DNA from: Microbacterium aoyamense
Lineage (GTDB): Bacteria; Actinomycetota; Actinomycetes; Actinomycetales; Microbacteriaceae
Direction: 5' to 3'
Assembly (NCBI RefSeq): GCF_023155855.1
Contig: NZ_JAKNUT010000001.1
Location: 868,001 to 932,000 of the forward strand
Length of the DNA: 64,000 bases
Shown: in pieces, positions 9,308 to 17,469 of the stretch
Position numbering within the stretch: position 1 is the stretch's first letter
Layout of the letters: each line of letters starts with the position of its first letter
Translations under genes and position numbers: made by a program
The notes under the pieces: generated by a model
Seen by the model: only the letters and a program-made list of their open reading frames with translations
Database searches by the model: none
What the model was told of the DNA's origin: nothing

Positions 9308-9934
9308 ATGAGTGACATCGAGGTCGAGCCCGCGATCGCCGCACAGATCTTCGGCGGTCGGATCGATCTGGCTCGCGCATTCACACAGGCTCTGGGTGAA
9401 CACGGCGAAGAACGCGGTCTGATCGGACCGCTCGAGCCGCCACGCCTGTGGACGCGACACATCCTCAACAGTGCGGTGGCCGCTCCCCTCTTCTCCGGAA
9501 CGGTCGGCGACGTCGGTTCCGGCGCCGGCCTCCCGGGCCTCGTGCTCGCCATCGCGCGACCGGACGTTCAGTGGGTGCTGATCGAGCCCATGGAGAGGCG
9601 CGTCGCGTGGCTCGATGAGCAGGTCGCTTCGATGGGACTCGACAACGTCGAGGTGCTCCGCACGCGTGCCGAGGACTGGAAGCGCGGGCCCGTCCTGGAT
9701 GCTGTCACCGCTCGCGCCGTGAGCGCGCTGCGCACGCTCGTGCCGCTCACCGCTCCCCTCGTTCGCGACGGCGGAGAGCTGATCCTCCTCAAGGGAGCCG
9801 CGGCGACGAACGAGATCGAGGCGGCCGAGAAGGTGCTGCGCAAGTTCCGCGTGGCGGATGCCCGGGTCGAGTTCGTCGGTGAGGACATGCTCGACGAGCC
9901 CACCCGCGTCGTGCGAGCGACCGTCCGAGCCTGA
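9308..9934 (+). CDS. rsmG: 16S rRNA (guanine-N7) methyltransferase RsmG
   Basis: SAM-dependent methyltransferase that modifies G527 of 16S rRNA; loss gives low-level streptomycin resistance in other bacteria. 208 residues, start ATG 9308. The SAM-binding motif is DVGSGAGLPGLVLAIARP near residue 69, followed by the acidic loop VLIEPMERRVAWLDE; the lysine/glycine motif GGELILLKG is near residue 155. It lies in the usual place between jag and parA. Confidence 0.95.
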   Translation: MSDIEVEPAIAAQIFGGRIDLARAFTQALGEHGEERGLIGPLEPPRLWTRHILNSAVAAPLFSGTVGDVGSGAGLPGLVLAIARPDVQWVLIEPMERRVAWLDEQVASMGLDNVEVLRTRAEDWKRGPVLDAVTARAVSALRTLVPLTAPLVRDGGELILLKGAAATNEIEAAEKVLRKFRVADARVEFVGEDMLDEPTRVVRATVRA

Positions 9935-10034
9935 CGGGGAGCGGCCGGGCGAACCTGCGCCCCGTGATCGAGGAGCGGGTGCAGTGCTTCTGGAGATCGA
10001 GCTGTCGACGGGGCCCGCTTGTCGAGGTCGCGAT

Positions 10035-10048
10035 GTTTCACGTGAAAC
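10035..10048. other. parS: parS site 2 (rsmG-parA gap)
   Basis: Perfect GTTTCACGTGAAAC core in the 370-base non-coding gap between rsmG and parA. Flanks give TGTTTCACGTGAAACG, one base away from the ideal 16-mer. Confidence 0.95.
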
Positions 10049-10112
10049 GTCTGTCGGTCTGGGCTCTGCGACTTCCTCGCCTCCCCGACCGTCGTCGCTG
10101 TGTTGAGCCGAT

Positions 10113-10126
10113 GTTTCACGTGAAAC
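10113..10126. other. parS: parS site 3 (rsmG-parA gap)
   Basis: Perfect GTTTCACGTGAAAC core, with both outer bases matching the ideal 16-mer TGTTTCACGTGAAACA (10112-10127). It lies 78 bases from site 2. The remainder of the 9935-10304 gap shows no gene. Confidence 0.96.
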
Positions 10127-10297
10127 ATGGTCTCGATACGGCGCCTCTTGTCGTCTCCCCGACCGCCGGAGCGCTGCGCTGACCACTCAACCGCGGCGTG
10201 ATTGCCGGGCGCCGCCTCGAGAACGACCCACGGCGGCGGGGGACGACGAGCTCGCGGGTTAGAGTGGATGCCGACGTCCGACGAACTGCAGGAGCGC

Positions 10298-10311
10298 GTT
10301 TCACGTGGAAC
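10298..10311. other. Degenerate parS-like site over the parA start
   Basis: GTTTCACGTGGAAC differs from the canonical parS core at one position. The parA start codon GTG (10305-10307) is its central part, so ParB binding here would cover the translation start. Whether ParB binds this variant is unknown; the single change breaks perfect symmetry. Confidence 0.6.
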
Positions 10312-11237
10312 ATCCCGACGACTCGGAGGCGACAGCATCCTTCGCATTCGACGACACTCCTCTCGCGCGTGAGCTGGCCGACCTCTCCGCCCGCCGCCGC
10401 GCGCTCGAGAGCGCCGAGGTGCAGTTGTCGGGTACGACGCGGGTCATCACCGTCTCGAATCAGAAGGGTGGCGTCGGCAAGACGACGACGACCGTCAACG
10501 TCGCCGCGGCGCTCGCATCTCTGGGCGCACGCGTCCTGGTGATCGATCTCGATCCGCAGGGGAACGCCTCCACGGCGCTCGGGGTGCCGCACACCGCTGA
10601 CACTCCGAGCGTGTACGACGTGCTGATCGACGAGTTCCCGATCGCCGACGTCGTCCAGACGAGCCCGGAATCCCCGAATCTGCTGTGCGCGCCGAGCACG
10701 ATCCACCTCGCCGGCGCCGAGATCGAGCTCGTCTCACAGGTCGCGCGAGAACACCGCCTCAAGACCGCGTTGGACGAGTACCTGGCGATTCCCGACCACC
10801 GCCTGGACTTCGTGCTCATCGACTGTCCTCCGTCGCTCGGACTGCTGACGATCAACGCCTTCACGGCCGCTGATGAGCTGCTCATCCCGATCCAGTGCGA
10901 GTACTACGCCCTCGAGGGCCTCAGCCAGCTCCTCGGCACGGTCCGCATGATCCAGAAGCACCTGAATCCGAGCCTGCATCTGTCCAGCATCCTTCTCACG
11001 ATGTACGACGGGCGCACGCGTCTCGCGCAGCAAGTCGCCGAAGAGGTCCGCGAGCACTTCCCCGACGACGTCCTCCACACGGTCATCCCGCGCTCCGTGC
11101 GCGTGTCCGAGGCTCCGAGCTTCGGTCAGACCGTGATCGCCTACGACGGTCAGAGTGCGGGCGCGGTCGCGTATCGCGAAGCAGCCGTCGAGATCGTCCA
11201 GCGCAAGAGCGCGACAGAGACAGAACAGGAGTCCTGA
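10305..11237 (+). CDS. parA: Chromosome partitioning ATPase ParA (Soj)
   Basis: Deviant Walker ATPase that moves ParB-parS complexes to segregate origins. 310 residues. N-terminal extension of about 45 residues, then the deviant Walker A KGGVGKTT at 54-61, switch I DLDPQGNAST, and Walker B VLIDCPPSLG. Start taken as GTG 10305 (MEHPDDSEAT), with AGGAG at 10290-10294 about 10 bases upstream; the start lies within a parS-like palindrome. The stop overlaps the parB ATG by one base (TGATG). Confidence 0.96.
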   Translation: MEHPDDSEATASFAFDDTPLARELADLSARRRALESAEVQLSGTTRVITVSNQKGGVGKTTTTVNVAAALASLGARVLVIDLDPQGNASTALGVPHTADTPSVYDVLIDEFPIADVVQTSPESPNLLCAPSTIHLAGAEIELVSQVAREHRLKTALDEYLAIPDHRLDFVLIDCPPSLGLLTINAFTAADELLIPIQCEYYALEGLSQLLGTVRMIQKHLNPSLHLSSILLTMYDGRTRLAQQVAEEVREHFPDDVLHTVIPRSVRVSEAPSFGQTVIAYDGQSAGAVAYREAAVEIVQRKSATETEQES

Positions 11238-12181
11238 TGGCGAAGCGCACAGGCCTCGGCCGCGGTATCGGTGCCCTGATCCCCACGACGGAGGCCACCG
11301 AAGAGCGGCCCGCCGACGTCTTCTTCCCGAAGGCCCCGGAGCCCGTCGAACCCGAGCCCGAGCTCGTCGTCGTACCCGGGGCGCGACTCATCCAGGTCGA
11401 TCCGCACGCGATCGTCCCCAACCCGCGACAGCCGCGCACGCACTTCGACAGCGACGACCTCGCGGAGCTCGTGCACAGCGTTCGGGAGTTCGGCGTCCTC
11501 CAGCCGGTCGTGGTGCGCGTGACGGACGAGGGCACCTACGAACTGATCATGGGGGAGCGCCGCACGCGCGCCGCCCGCGAAGCGGGCCTCGCATCCATTC
11601 CTGCGATCGTCCGCGAGACGGCCGACGAGAACCTGCTGCGCGATGCGCTGCTCGAGAACCTCCACCGGTCAGAGCTCAACCCCCTCGAAGAGGCATCGGC
11701 CTACCAGCAGCTGCTCGAGGACTTCGGCATCACGCAGGAGGAGCTGGCGGGTCGCATCGGCCGGTCGCGTCCTCAGATCAGCAACACCATCCGTCTGCTC
11801 AAGCTTCCGGTCCCGGTGCAGCAGCGCGTAGCCGCCGGTGTGCTCACAGCGGGTCACGCCCGCGCGATCCTGTCACTCGCCGACACCGAGGCCATGCAGC
11901 GGCTAGCCGACAAGATCGTGAACGAAGACCTCTCGGTGCGAGCTGCCGAGGCGGCGGCCAAGATGCCGGATGCCGGCACGAGTCGCCCCCCGAAGCCTCA
12001 GGCGGGTGCGCGCCGCGCACACCTCGACGACGTCGCCGAGCGACTCGGTGACCGCCTCAACACGCGTGTGAAGATCGCTCTCACCGCCAGAAAAGGCCAG
12101 ATCAGCATCGACTTCGCGAGCATTCAGGATCTCAATCGGATTCTCGAGGAGATCGGCGAGACGGGCTACGGCTCCCTCTGA
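11237..12181 (+). CDS. parB: Chromosome partitioning protein ParB (Spo0J)
   Basis: CTP-dependent DNA clamp that loads at parS and spreads. 314 residues from ATG 11237, which overlaps the parA stop. N-terminal KRTGLGRGIGALIP is the ParA-interacting segment; box I is PNPRQPRTHFDSD, box II / CTP-binding is IMGERRTRAAREAG, followed by the helix-turn-helix (TQEELAGRIGRSRPQISNTI, residues about 164-183), and a C-terminal dimerisation domain. Its last 16 bases overlap the convergent sigma factor gene. Confidence 0.97.
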   Translation: MAKRTGLGRGIGALIPTTEATEERPADVFFPKAPEPVEPEPELVVVPGARLIQVDPHAIVPNPRQPRTHFDSDDLAELVHSVREFGVLQPVVVRVTDEGTYELIMGERRTRAAREAGLASIPAIVRETADENLLRDALLENLHRSELNPLEEASAYQQLLEDFGITQEELAGRIGRSRPQISNTIRLLKLPVPVQQRVAAGVLTAGHARAILSLADTEAMQRLADKIVNEDLSVRAAEAAAKMPDAGTSRPPKPQAGARRAHLDDVAERLGDRLNTRVKIALTARKGQISIDFASIQDLNRILEEIGETGYGSL

Positions 12182-13419
12182 GCACGACGCAGGAGCAGGT
12201 CACGCTCCGCGTCGTTTCCCGGAAGCGAAGCCGCCCGCCGGAACGCCGCGCTCGCGGCATCCGGCTCCCCGAGACGCTCCAGCAGCTCTCCGCGCACGGC
12301 GTGCCAGGGTCGGAACTCCGACAGGTCGTCCGCCAGCCCGTCGACGAGCGGCAGCGCCGCGGACGGACCGTCGGCCATCGAGACCGCGACCGCGCGGTTG
12401 AGCGCGACGACGGGCGAGGGCGCGAGCTGCAGGAGGGCGTCGTACAGCGACACGATCCGCATCCAGTCCGTGGCTGCGAATGACGGTGCCGTGGCATGGC
12501 ATTCCGCGACCGACGCCTGGACGCCGTAGTAGCCGAGGCCCTGCGGGGCCGCCGCGGCGATCGCGAGTGCGGCCCGACCTCGGGAGATGGCCGAGCGATC
12601 CCAGCGGCCGCGATCCTGCTCCTCGAGCGTGAGCGGGAGGCCCGCGGCATCCGTCCGCGCGGCGAAGCGAGAGGACTGGAACTCCATGAGCGCGATGAGC
12701 GCTTGCACTTCGGACTCACGCGGAGCGAGAGCGGAGAGCTGCCGCGCGAGACGCACGGCCTCGCGTGCGACGTCCGGGCGCACGGGATGCACACCGTCGC
12801 CGGGCGAGTAGCCCTCGGTGAAGAGCAGGTAGATCACCTGCAGCACGCTCGTCATGCGGGCGGGTCGCTCGGCGCGGTCGGGCACCTCGAACGGCACGTT
12901 CTCGGCGGCGAGTGTGCGCTTCGCGCGGACGATGCGCTGCTGCACGGTCGGCACCGAGATCAGCAGCATGCGGGCGATCTGCTCCGTCGTGAGTCCGGCC
13001 ACCGTGCGCAGCGTCAGCGCGAGGCGTGCTTGCGCCGGCAGAACGGGATGGCACGCGACGAACACCAGCCTCAGCACGTCGTCTTCGATGTCATCGGGGT
13101 CGGCGGCGTCCTCGACGGGATGCCCGCGCTCGGCCATGAGCGCGTCGTGTCCGAACAGCGGCTCGCGCTCCTGCCAGCGCTCGCGTCGTCGCCACCCGTC
13201 GATCGCACGACGCTTCGCCACGGTCATGAGCCAGGCACCGGGCTTGTCGGGAATGCCGGCGTCCGGCCACTGCGCGAGGGCTTCGACGAGCGCCTCCTGC
13301 GCGAGGTCCTCAGCCCACGCGAAGTCACCCGTATGGCGCGTGAGCGCGGCGACGATGCGCGGTGCCTCGGACCGCCACGCGGCCTCGACAGCGCGACGCG
13401 TGCGATCGGCATCCGTCAT
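12166..13419 (-). CDS. ECF42-type RNA polymerase sigma factor
   Basis: 417-residue ECF sigma factor with a long C-terminal extension (DUF6596 / helical repeat region), the architecture of group ECF42. Sigma-2 region lies at about 20-90 (DFAWAEDLAQEALVEALAQWP), sigma-4 at about 115-175 (LTTEQIARMLLISVPTVQQRI, helix-turn-helix). The remaining 240 residues are helical (for example DWMRIVSLYDALLQLAPSPV). Start chosen at ATG 13419 (MTDADRTRRAV); the frame is open to 13485 but lacks support there. ECF42 genes are regularly next to DGPF-domain genes, and one lies at 13814-14233. No anti-sigma gene is visible; the C-terminal extension is thought to regulate. Confidence 0.9.
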   Translation of the reverse strand: MTDADRTRRAVEAAWRSEAPRIVAALTRHTGDFAWAEDLAQEALVEALAQWPDAGIPDKPGAWLMTVAKRRAIDGWRRRERWQEREPLFGHDALMAERGHPVEDAADPDDIEDDVLRLVFVACHPVLPAQARLALTLRTVAGLTTEQIARMLLISVPTVQQRIVRAKRTLAAENVPFEVPDRAERPARMTSVLQVIYLLFTEGYSPGDGVHPVRPDVAREAVRLARQLSALAPRESEVQALIALMEFQSSRFAARTDAAGLPLTLEEQDRGRWDRSAISRGRAALAIAAAAPQGLGYYGVQASVAECHATAPSFAATDWMRIVSLYDALLQLAPSPVVALNRAVAVSMADGPSAALPLVDGLADDLSEFRPWHAVRGELLERLGEPDAASAAFRRAASLPGNDAERDLLLRRAQREP

Positions 13420-13460
13420 GCGTGCGCCCCCGCGTCGCCCTGTCGACGTACGCTGGATGA

Positions 13461-13808
13461 GTGACGAACGACGAGCGGATGCCACGGCGCAGAGCGAGCC
13501 TCGAGCTCCTGCGTGCCGAGGCGGCTGACGAACTCGCGGTCGTCATCGCGGAGCGCCTTCGCGGCGGCGAGGACCCGTGGGCGTTCATGGAGGACCTCCC
13601 CACCGTCGACGAGCTCGTCGTCTTCACCCTGCGCGCCGAGAACATCGAGGCGAACGGCGGCGTTCGGCCCAACGCGGCTCGGAACTACCGCGTGCTGCGC
13701 CAGATCGCCCTCGACTACCCGCAGCTCACCGAGGCCGTGTGGCGACTGCTGGGCGACGCCGACACGCACCGCCGCTGGGATGCGACGGTGCGTGCGGACG
13801 CGCCCTGA
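13461..13808 (+). CDS. Small uncharacterised protein between ECF42 sigma and DGPF genes
   Basis: 115-residue protein of unknown function, acidic and helical, no signal peptide or membrane segment (MTNDERMPRRRASLELLRAE start, then EDPWAFMEDLPTVDELVVFT). Third codon positions are strongly G/C, supporting real coding. The GTG start at 13461 is preceded by TACGCT at 13449-13454, six bases away, which fits a leaderless mRNA. It lies opposite to both flanking genes, 5 bases from the DGPF stop, so it is not part of their transcription unit. I do not recognise a family. Confidence 0.75.
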   Translation: MTNDERMPRRRASLELLRAEAADELAVVIAERLRGGEDPWAFMEDLPTVDELVVFTLRAENIEANGGVRPNAARNYRVLRQIALDYPQLTEAVWRLLGDADTHRRWDATVRADAP

Positions 13809-13813
13809 CTCGA

Positions 13814-14233
13814 TCACGCGTTGGCTGCGCGCCACTCCTGCGCCTTCGAGAGCCACTCGTTGTCCTCGGGAAGATCGATGTCCGAGAACTCGTTGACGCG
13901 GCGCACCTCGAGGGCGACGCCGGGGCCGAGGGGGCACGCGAGCGCCCAGCGCTCGGCTTCCTCGCGCGACGCGACTTCGATGATCCAGAATCCCGTGAAG
14001 ACCTCCCGGGCTTCGGCGAAGGGACCGTCGGTGACGGCCGGCGGGACGGCGTCGAAGTCGATGCGGAATCCCTCCGAAGCATCCGACAGACCCTCGGCCG
14101 TCAGGAACACCCCCGCCTTCTGCAGGGACTCGTTGTACGCGCCCATCTCGGCGACGACCTTCTCCATGTCGAGGTCGACCGCAGCCGTCGCCGCCGCGGC
14201 GGGTGAGACCTGCATGATCATCATGTAGCGCAT
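13814..14233 (-). CDS. YCII-related / DGPF-domain protein
   Basis: 139-residue protein starting MRYMMIMQVSP with the eponymous DGPFAEAREVFTGFWIIEV motif near residues 79-98, placing it in the YCII-related DGPF family. These proteins are dimeric ferredoxin-like folds of unclear function that co-occur with ECF42 sigma factors and are their targets. Start ATG 14233 has AGGAGAAGG just upstream; a longer open frame to 14386 is not coding-like. It is read in the same direction as the ECF42 gene, with the small gene at 13461 lying on the other strand between them. Confidence 0.88.
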   Translation of the reverse strand: MRYMMIMQVSPAAAATAAVDLDMEKVVAEMGAYNESLQKAGVFLTAEGLSDASEGFRIDFDAVPPAVTDGPFAEAREVFTGFWIIEVASREEAERWALACPLGPGVALEVRRVNEFSDIDLPEDNEWLSKAQEWRAANA

Positions 14234-14287
14234 TGCCTTCTCCTTGCTCGGTGGGTGAGCGGCCGGTTCGACCTTCTCACTCCGTTC

Positions 14288-14314
14288 GTCGAACGAGAAG
14301 CCGCGAGATCGACA
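14288..14314 (-). promoter_or_regulatory. Candidate ECF42 promoter for the DGPF gene
   Basis: On the minus strand, TGTCGA (14314-14309), a 17-base spacer and CGAC (14291-14288) lie about 55 bases ahead of the DGPF start. This resembles the TGTCGA / CGA-C pattern I recall for ECF42 targets. The match is by eye and spacing rules are from memory. Confidence 0.4.
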
Positions 14315-14360
14315 TCCACGGCGGAGAAGAATGGATGCCGAAACCGGCATGAACGCAGAA

Positions 14361-14393
14361 ATCCCCGCTGACCTGGGAAAGGTCAACGGGGAT
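14361..14393. terminator. Hairpin terminator between trxA and the DGPF gene
   Basis: Inverted repeat ATCCCCGCTGACC ... GGTCAACGGGGAT with loop TGGGAAA and one mismatched pair. It follows the trxA stop (14408) closely on the minus strand, so it should end the trxA transcript; it lacks a long U-tract, as usual in high-GC actinobacteria. Confidence 0.75.
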
Positions 14394-14407
14394 CTCCGGA
14401 AAGTCGA

Positions 14408-14731
14408 TCAGCCGAGGTAGGCGGCGAGGTCCTGCTCGAGAGCGAACTTCGGCTTCGCGCCGATGATCGTCGTCTCGACCTGGCCCTTGTTGAACACCTT
14501 CATCGCGGGGATCGAGGTGATCTGGTACTTCATCGCGAGGTCGGGGTTCTCGTCGACGTTGAGCTTCAGAACCGTGATCTTGTCGGGGTTCTCGGCCTGG
14601 ATCTCGTCGAGGACCGGGGCGACCATGCGACACGGACCGCACCACGCGGCCCAGAAGTCGACGAGGACAGGACCCTCGGCCTGCAGGACATCCTGCTCGA
14701 ACGTGGCGGACGTCGTCGCCTTGGCGGTCAT
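14408..14731 (-). CDS. trxA: Thioredoxin
   Basis: Cytosolic dithiol reductant, 107 residues, full length. Active site WCGPC with Cys31 and Cys34, then the cis-proline segment ITSIPAMKVF near 69-78. It is downstream of trxB in the same direction with a 63-base gap, so trxB and trxA may be co-transcribed as a redox operon. The ATG at 14731 follows an AGGAG-type site (ACAGAAGGAGCACTCCC). Confidence 0.97.
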   Translation of the reverse strand: MTAKATTSATFEQDVLQAEGPVLVDFWAAWCGPCRMVAPVLDEIQAENPDKITVLKLNVDENPDLAMKYQITSIPAMKVFNKGQVETTIIGAKPKFALEQDLAAYLG

Positions 14732-14794
14732 GGGAGTGCTCCTTCTGTCGGAAAGTCTCTTCTTGATCGAACGCGCGAGGCGCTCGGATTGTTC

Positions 14795-15781
14795 CTAGGC
14801 TGCGTCCTCGGCGACGAGGCCGTCGATCTCGGACGCGTTGACGTCCGGGAGCCCCGCCTCTCCGAGGGCGGCGAGGTAGTGCTCGACGTCGAGTGCGGCG
14901 ACCGTCCCGCTGCCTGCGGCGGTGACGGCCTGACGGTAGGTCGGGTCGATGACGTCACCGGCTGCGAAGACGCCCGGCACCGACGTGCGCGACGACCGGC
15001 CGTCGACCCACACCGTGCCCTCGGGCGTGAGGTCGAGCTTGCCGTGGACGAGGTGCGTGCGGGGGTCGTTGCCGATCGCGACGAAGAGTCCGTCGAGCGC
15101 GAGTTCGCTGCGCGAGCCGTCGACCGTGTTCTCGAGCACGAGACCGGTCACGGCATCCGCCCCCAAGACGTCTACCACTTCGCTGTTCCAGACGAACTCG
15201 ATCTTCTCGTTCGCGAACGCGCGATCCTGCATGATCTTGGACGCGCGCAGCTCGTCGCGGCGGTGGATGACGTAGACCTTCGAGGCGAACTTCGTGAGGA
15301 ACGTCGCCTCCTCCATCGCCGAGTCGCCGCCGCCGACGACCGCGATGACGCGCTCGCGGAAGAAGAACCCGTCGCACGTCGCGCAGTACGAGACACCGCG
15401 TCCCGAGAGGCGATCCTCGCCCTCGATGCCGATCTTGCGGTGCGCCGAGCCGGTCGCGAAGACGAGCGAGTCGCCCTCGAAGGTCTTGCCGGAGCCGAGC
15501 GTGACCTTCTTGACGGGACCGTCGATGTCGAGCTCGACCACGTCGTCGTAGAGCACTTCGGCGCCGAAGCGCTCGGCCTGCTCCTGCATCTTGGTCATGA
15601 GGTCGGGGCCCATGATGCCTTCGGGGAAGCCCGGGAAGTTCTCGACATCCGTCGTGTTCATCAGCTCGCCGCCGGCCTCGACCGAGCTCGCCACGACGAG
15701 CGGCTTCAGGTTCGCGCGCGCCGCATAGATGGCGGCGGTGTAGCCCGCAGGGCCCGAACCGATGATGATGACCTGACGCAC
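14795..15781 (-). CDS. trxB: Thioredoxin-disulfide reductase
   Basis: FAD- and NADPH-dependent reductase that regenerates thioredoxin. 328 residues from GTG 15781 (VRQVIIIGSGPAGY); an AAGGAG about 8 bases upstream supports this start, while the open frame to 16387 lies inside murJ. FAD-binding GSGPAGYTAA at the N-terminus, redox-active CATC at Cys133/Cys136, NADPH-binding GGGDSAMEEATFL, and a C-terminal FAD motif GVFAAGDVID. Paired with trxA downstream and murJ upstream, an order common in actinobacteria. Confidence 0.97.
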   Translation of the reverse strand: MRQVIIIGSGPAGYTAAIYAARANLKPLVVASSVEAGGELMNTTDVENFPGFPEGIMGPDLMTKMQEQAERFGAEVLYDDVVELDIDGPVKKVTLGSGKTFEGDSLVFATGSAHRKIGIEGEDRLSGRGVSYCATCDGFFFRERVIAVVGGGDSAMEEATFLTKFASKVYVIHRRDELRASKIMQDRAFANEKIEFVWNSEVVDVLGADAVTGLVLENTVDGSRSELALDGLFVAIGNDPRTHLVHGKLDLTPEGTVWVDGRSSRTSVPGVFAAGDVIDPTYRQAVTAAGSGTVAALDVEHYLAALGEAGLPDVNASEIDGLVAEDAA

Positions 15782-15845
15782 GAGAGGACTCCTTCTGATC
15801 GCGTGGGATGCCTCGGCCCCCACCGATTCCTTCAACACATGGTAA

Positions 15846-15868
15846 CCGCGGGGCATTCCAGCCCGCGG
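15846..15868. terminator. Hairpin between murJ and trxB
   Basis: CCGCGGG (15846-15852) and CCCGCGG (15862-15868) form a 7-base stem around a 9-base loop, starting 2 bases after the murJ stop on the minus strand. It may attenuate transcription from murJ into trxB. Confidence 0.45.
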
Positions 15869-15870
15869 AG

Positions 15871-17469
15871 TCAGCGCCGCCCCGGCAGGAACCGCTGCGC
15901 GAGAGCGAGCGCGGGCTTGAGCTCGGGTGCGCGCAGCACCGCCAGCACGCCGACGTAGACGATCACCGATGCGATGCCGATGATCGCCGCGCCGAGCGCG
16001 CCCAGGAACTTGTCCGATGCGGTCCAGCCGTCCGCACCGCCGAGGAGCAGGAAGACTGCCCAGCCCGCGAGACCCGCGGGGATCGCAGCGATGACGTAGC
16101 GTCCGAACGACGGCCACCAGCTCGCGACGCCGATTCCGCCCAGCTTGCGGTCGAGCAGGATGACGGCGAGCACCATCTGCACGATCCCGGCGAAGGACTG
16201 GCCGAGCGCGATGCCGGCCGCGAGGTACTCGGTGGGCAGGAGCCACGACGCAAGGAGCGCCGTCACGACGACGAGCGCGCATTGCACGAGGGTGAAGAAG
16301 AAGGGAACCCGCGTCTCGTTGTAGATGTAGAACGTGCGCTGAACGATGAAGAGCATCGAGAGCGGCAGCAGACCGGCGAGGAAGCACACGAGCACGAGCG
16401 CGGCATCCACCGCCTCCTGCGTCGTGTTCGTGAAGATGCGGGATGCCGGGATCGCCGCAGCCGCGAGTGCTGCCGTCGCGACGACGATGAAGAGTCCCAC
16501 GGTGCGCACGCTGCGCCCGATGTCGGCTTTCACCTCGTCATGGCGGCCGGCGGCCGCGTGCTCGCTCAGCTGCGTGAAGTAGGGCGTCCCGATCGAGACC
16601 GCGATGATCGAGTAGGGGAGCATGAACAGCAGCCACGCGTTCTGCGACACGAAGACGCCGGGGAACTCCTTGCTGACTTCGGACAGGATCTGGGACTGCA
16701 CGAGACCCGCGAGCTGACCCGCGATGACCATGAGGAACGTCCAGCCCGCGAGACGCCCGATGTGGCGGAGCCCGACGCCTCGCCACCGGAAGTCGGGCCG
16801 GATGTGCAGACCGGTGCGTCGCCAGAAGAAGAACAGGATGGCTGCCTGCACGACGATGCCGAGCGTAGCGGTGCCGGCCAGGACAGCGACCTTCTGCGGC
16901 GTCCACGCCTCGAGCGAGCCGGTCAGCCCGAACAGCCAGATGAACACGCCGAAACCGGTGATCGAGACGACGTTGTTGACGATCGGCGCCCAGGTGAAGG
17001 GCCCGAACACGCGGCGTGCGTTGAGGGTCTCTCCGAAGAGGGCGTACAGACCGTAGAAGAGGATCTGGGGGAGGCACCAGTAGGCGAAGGCCGTCGCGAG
17101 CGCCTGCTGATCGGGCGGGAATCGCGGTGCGTACAGCTGCACCAGCAGCGGGGCGATCACGACGGCGACCGCCGTGACGGCAAGCAGCACCACCGTGCCG
17201 AGGGTCAGGAGCTTGGAGACGAACGCGCTGCCGCCGTCCTCGTGCCGCGCGGCCTTCACGATCTGAGGCACCACGACGGCGGTCAGCAGGCCGGCCTGGA
17301 TGATCGCGTAGATGTTGTTCGGCAGCTGATTGGCGATCGCGAACGCGTTGCCCGCCTCGGTGGTCGCGCCGATCGCAGAGACGAGCACGACGGTGCGGAG
17401 GAACCCGGTCAGCCGCGAGACGATCGTGCCCGCCCCGAGCAGGACGCTCGCGCGCCCGACTCCGCTCAC
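15871..17469 (-). CDS. murJ: Lipid II flippase MurJ (MviN)
   Basis: Polytopic inner-membrane flippase moving lipid II outward for peptidoglycan synthesis. 532 residues with about 14 hydrophobic segments (for example NNIYAIIQAGLLTAVVVPQI, and later GWTFLMVIAGQLAGLVQSQI). Start taken as GTG 17469 (VSGVGRASVLLGAGTIVSRL), overlapping the stop of the upstream DUF6049 gene (GTGA), which implies coupling. The frame stays open to 18876 but that part is antisense-like to nothing and overlaps DUF6049. The C-terminal cytoplasmic FHA/kinase-like extension of mycobacterial MviN is absent. Confidence 0.94.
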   Translation of the reverse strand: MSGVGRASVLLGAGTIVSRLTGFLRTVVLVSAIGATTEAGNAFAIANQLPNNIYAIIQAGLLTAVVVPQIVKAARHEDGGSAFVSKLLTLGTVVLLAVTAVAVVIAPLLVQLYAPRFPPDQQALATAFAYWCLPQILFYGLYALFGETLNARRVFGPFTWAPIVNNVVSITGFGVFIWLFGLTGSLEAWTPQKVAVLAGTATLGIVVQAAILFFFWRRTGLHIRPDFRWRGVGLRHIGRLAGWTFLMVIAGQLAGLVQSQILSEVSKEFPGVFVSQNAWLLFMLPYSIIAVSIGTPYFTQLSEHAAAGRHDEVKADIGRSVRTVGLFIVVATAALAAAAIPASRIFTNTTQEAVDAALVLVCFLAGLLPLSMLFIVQRTFYIYNETRVPFFFTLVQCALVVVTALLASWLLPTEYLAAGIALGQSFAGIVQMVLAVILLDRKLGGIGVASWWPSFGRYVIAAIPAGLAGWAVFLLLGGADGWTASDKFLGALGAAIIGIASVIVYVGVLAVLRAPELKPALALAQRFLPGRR

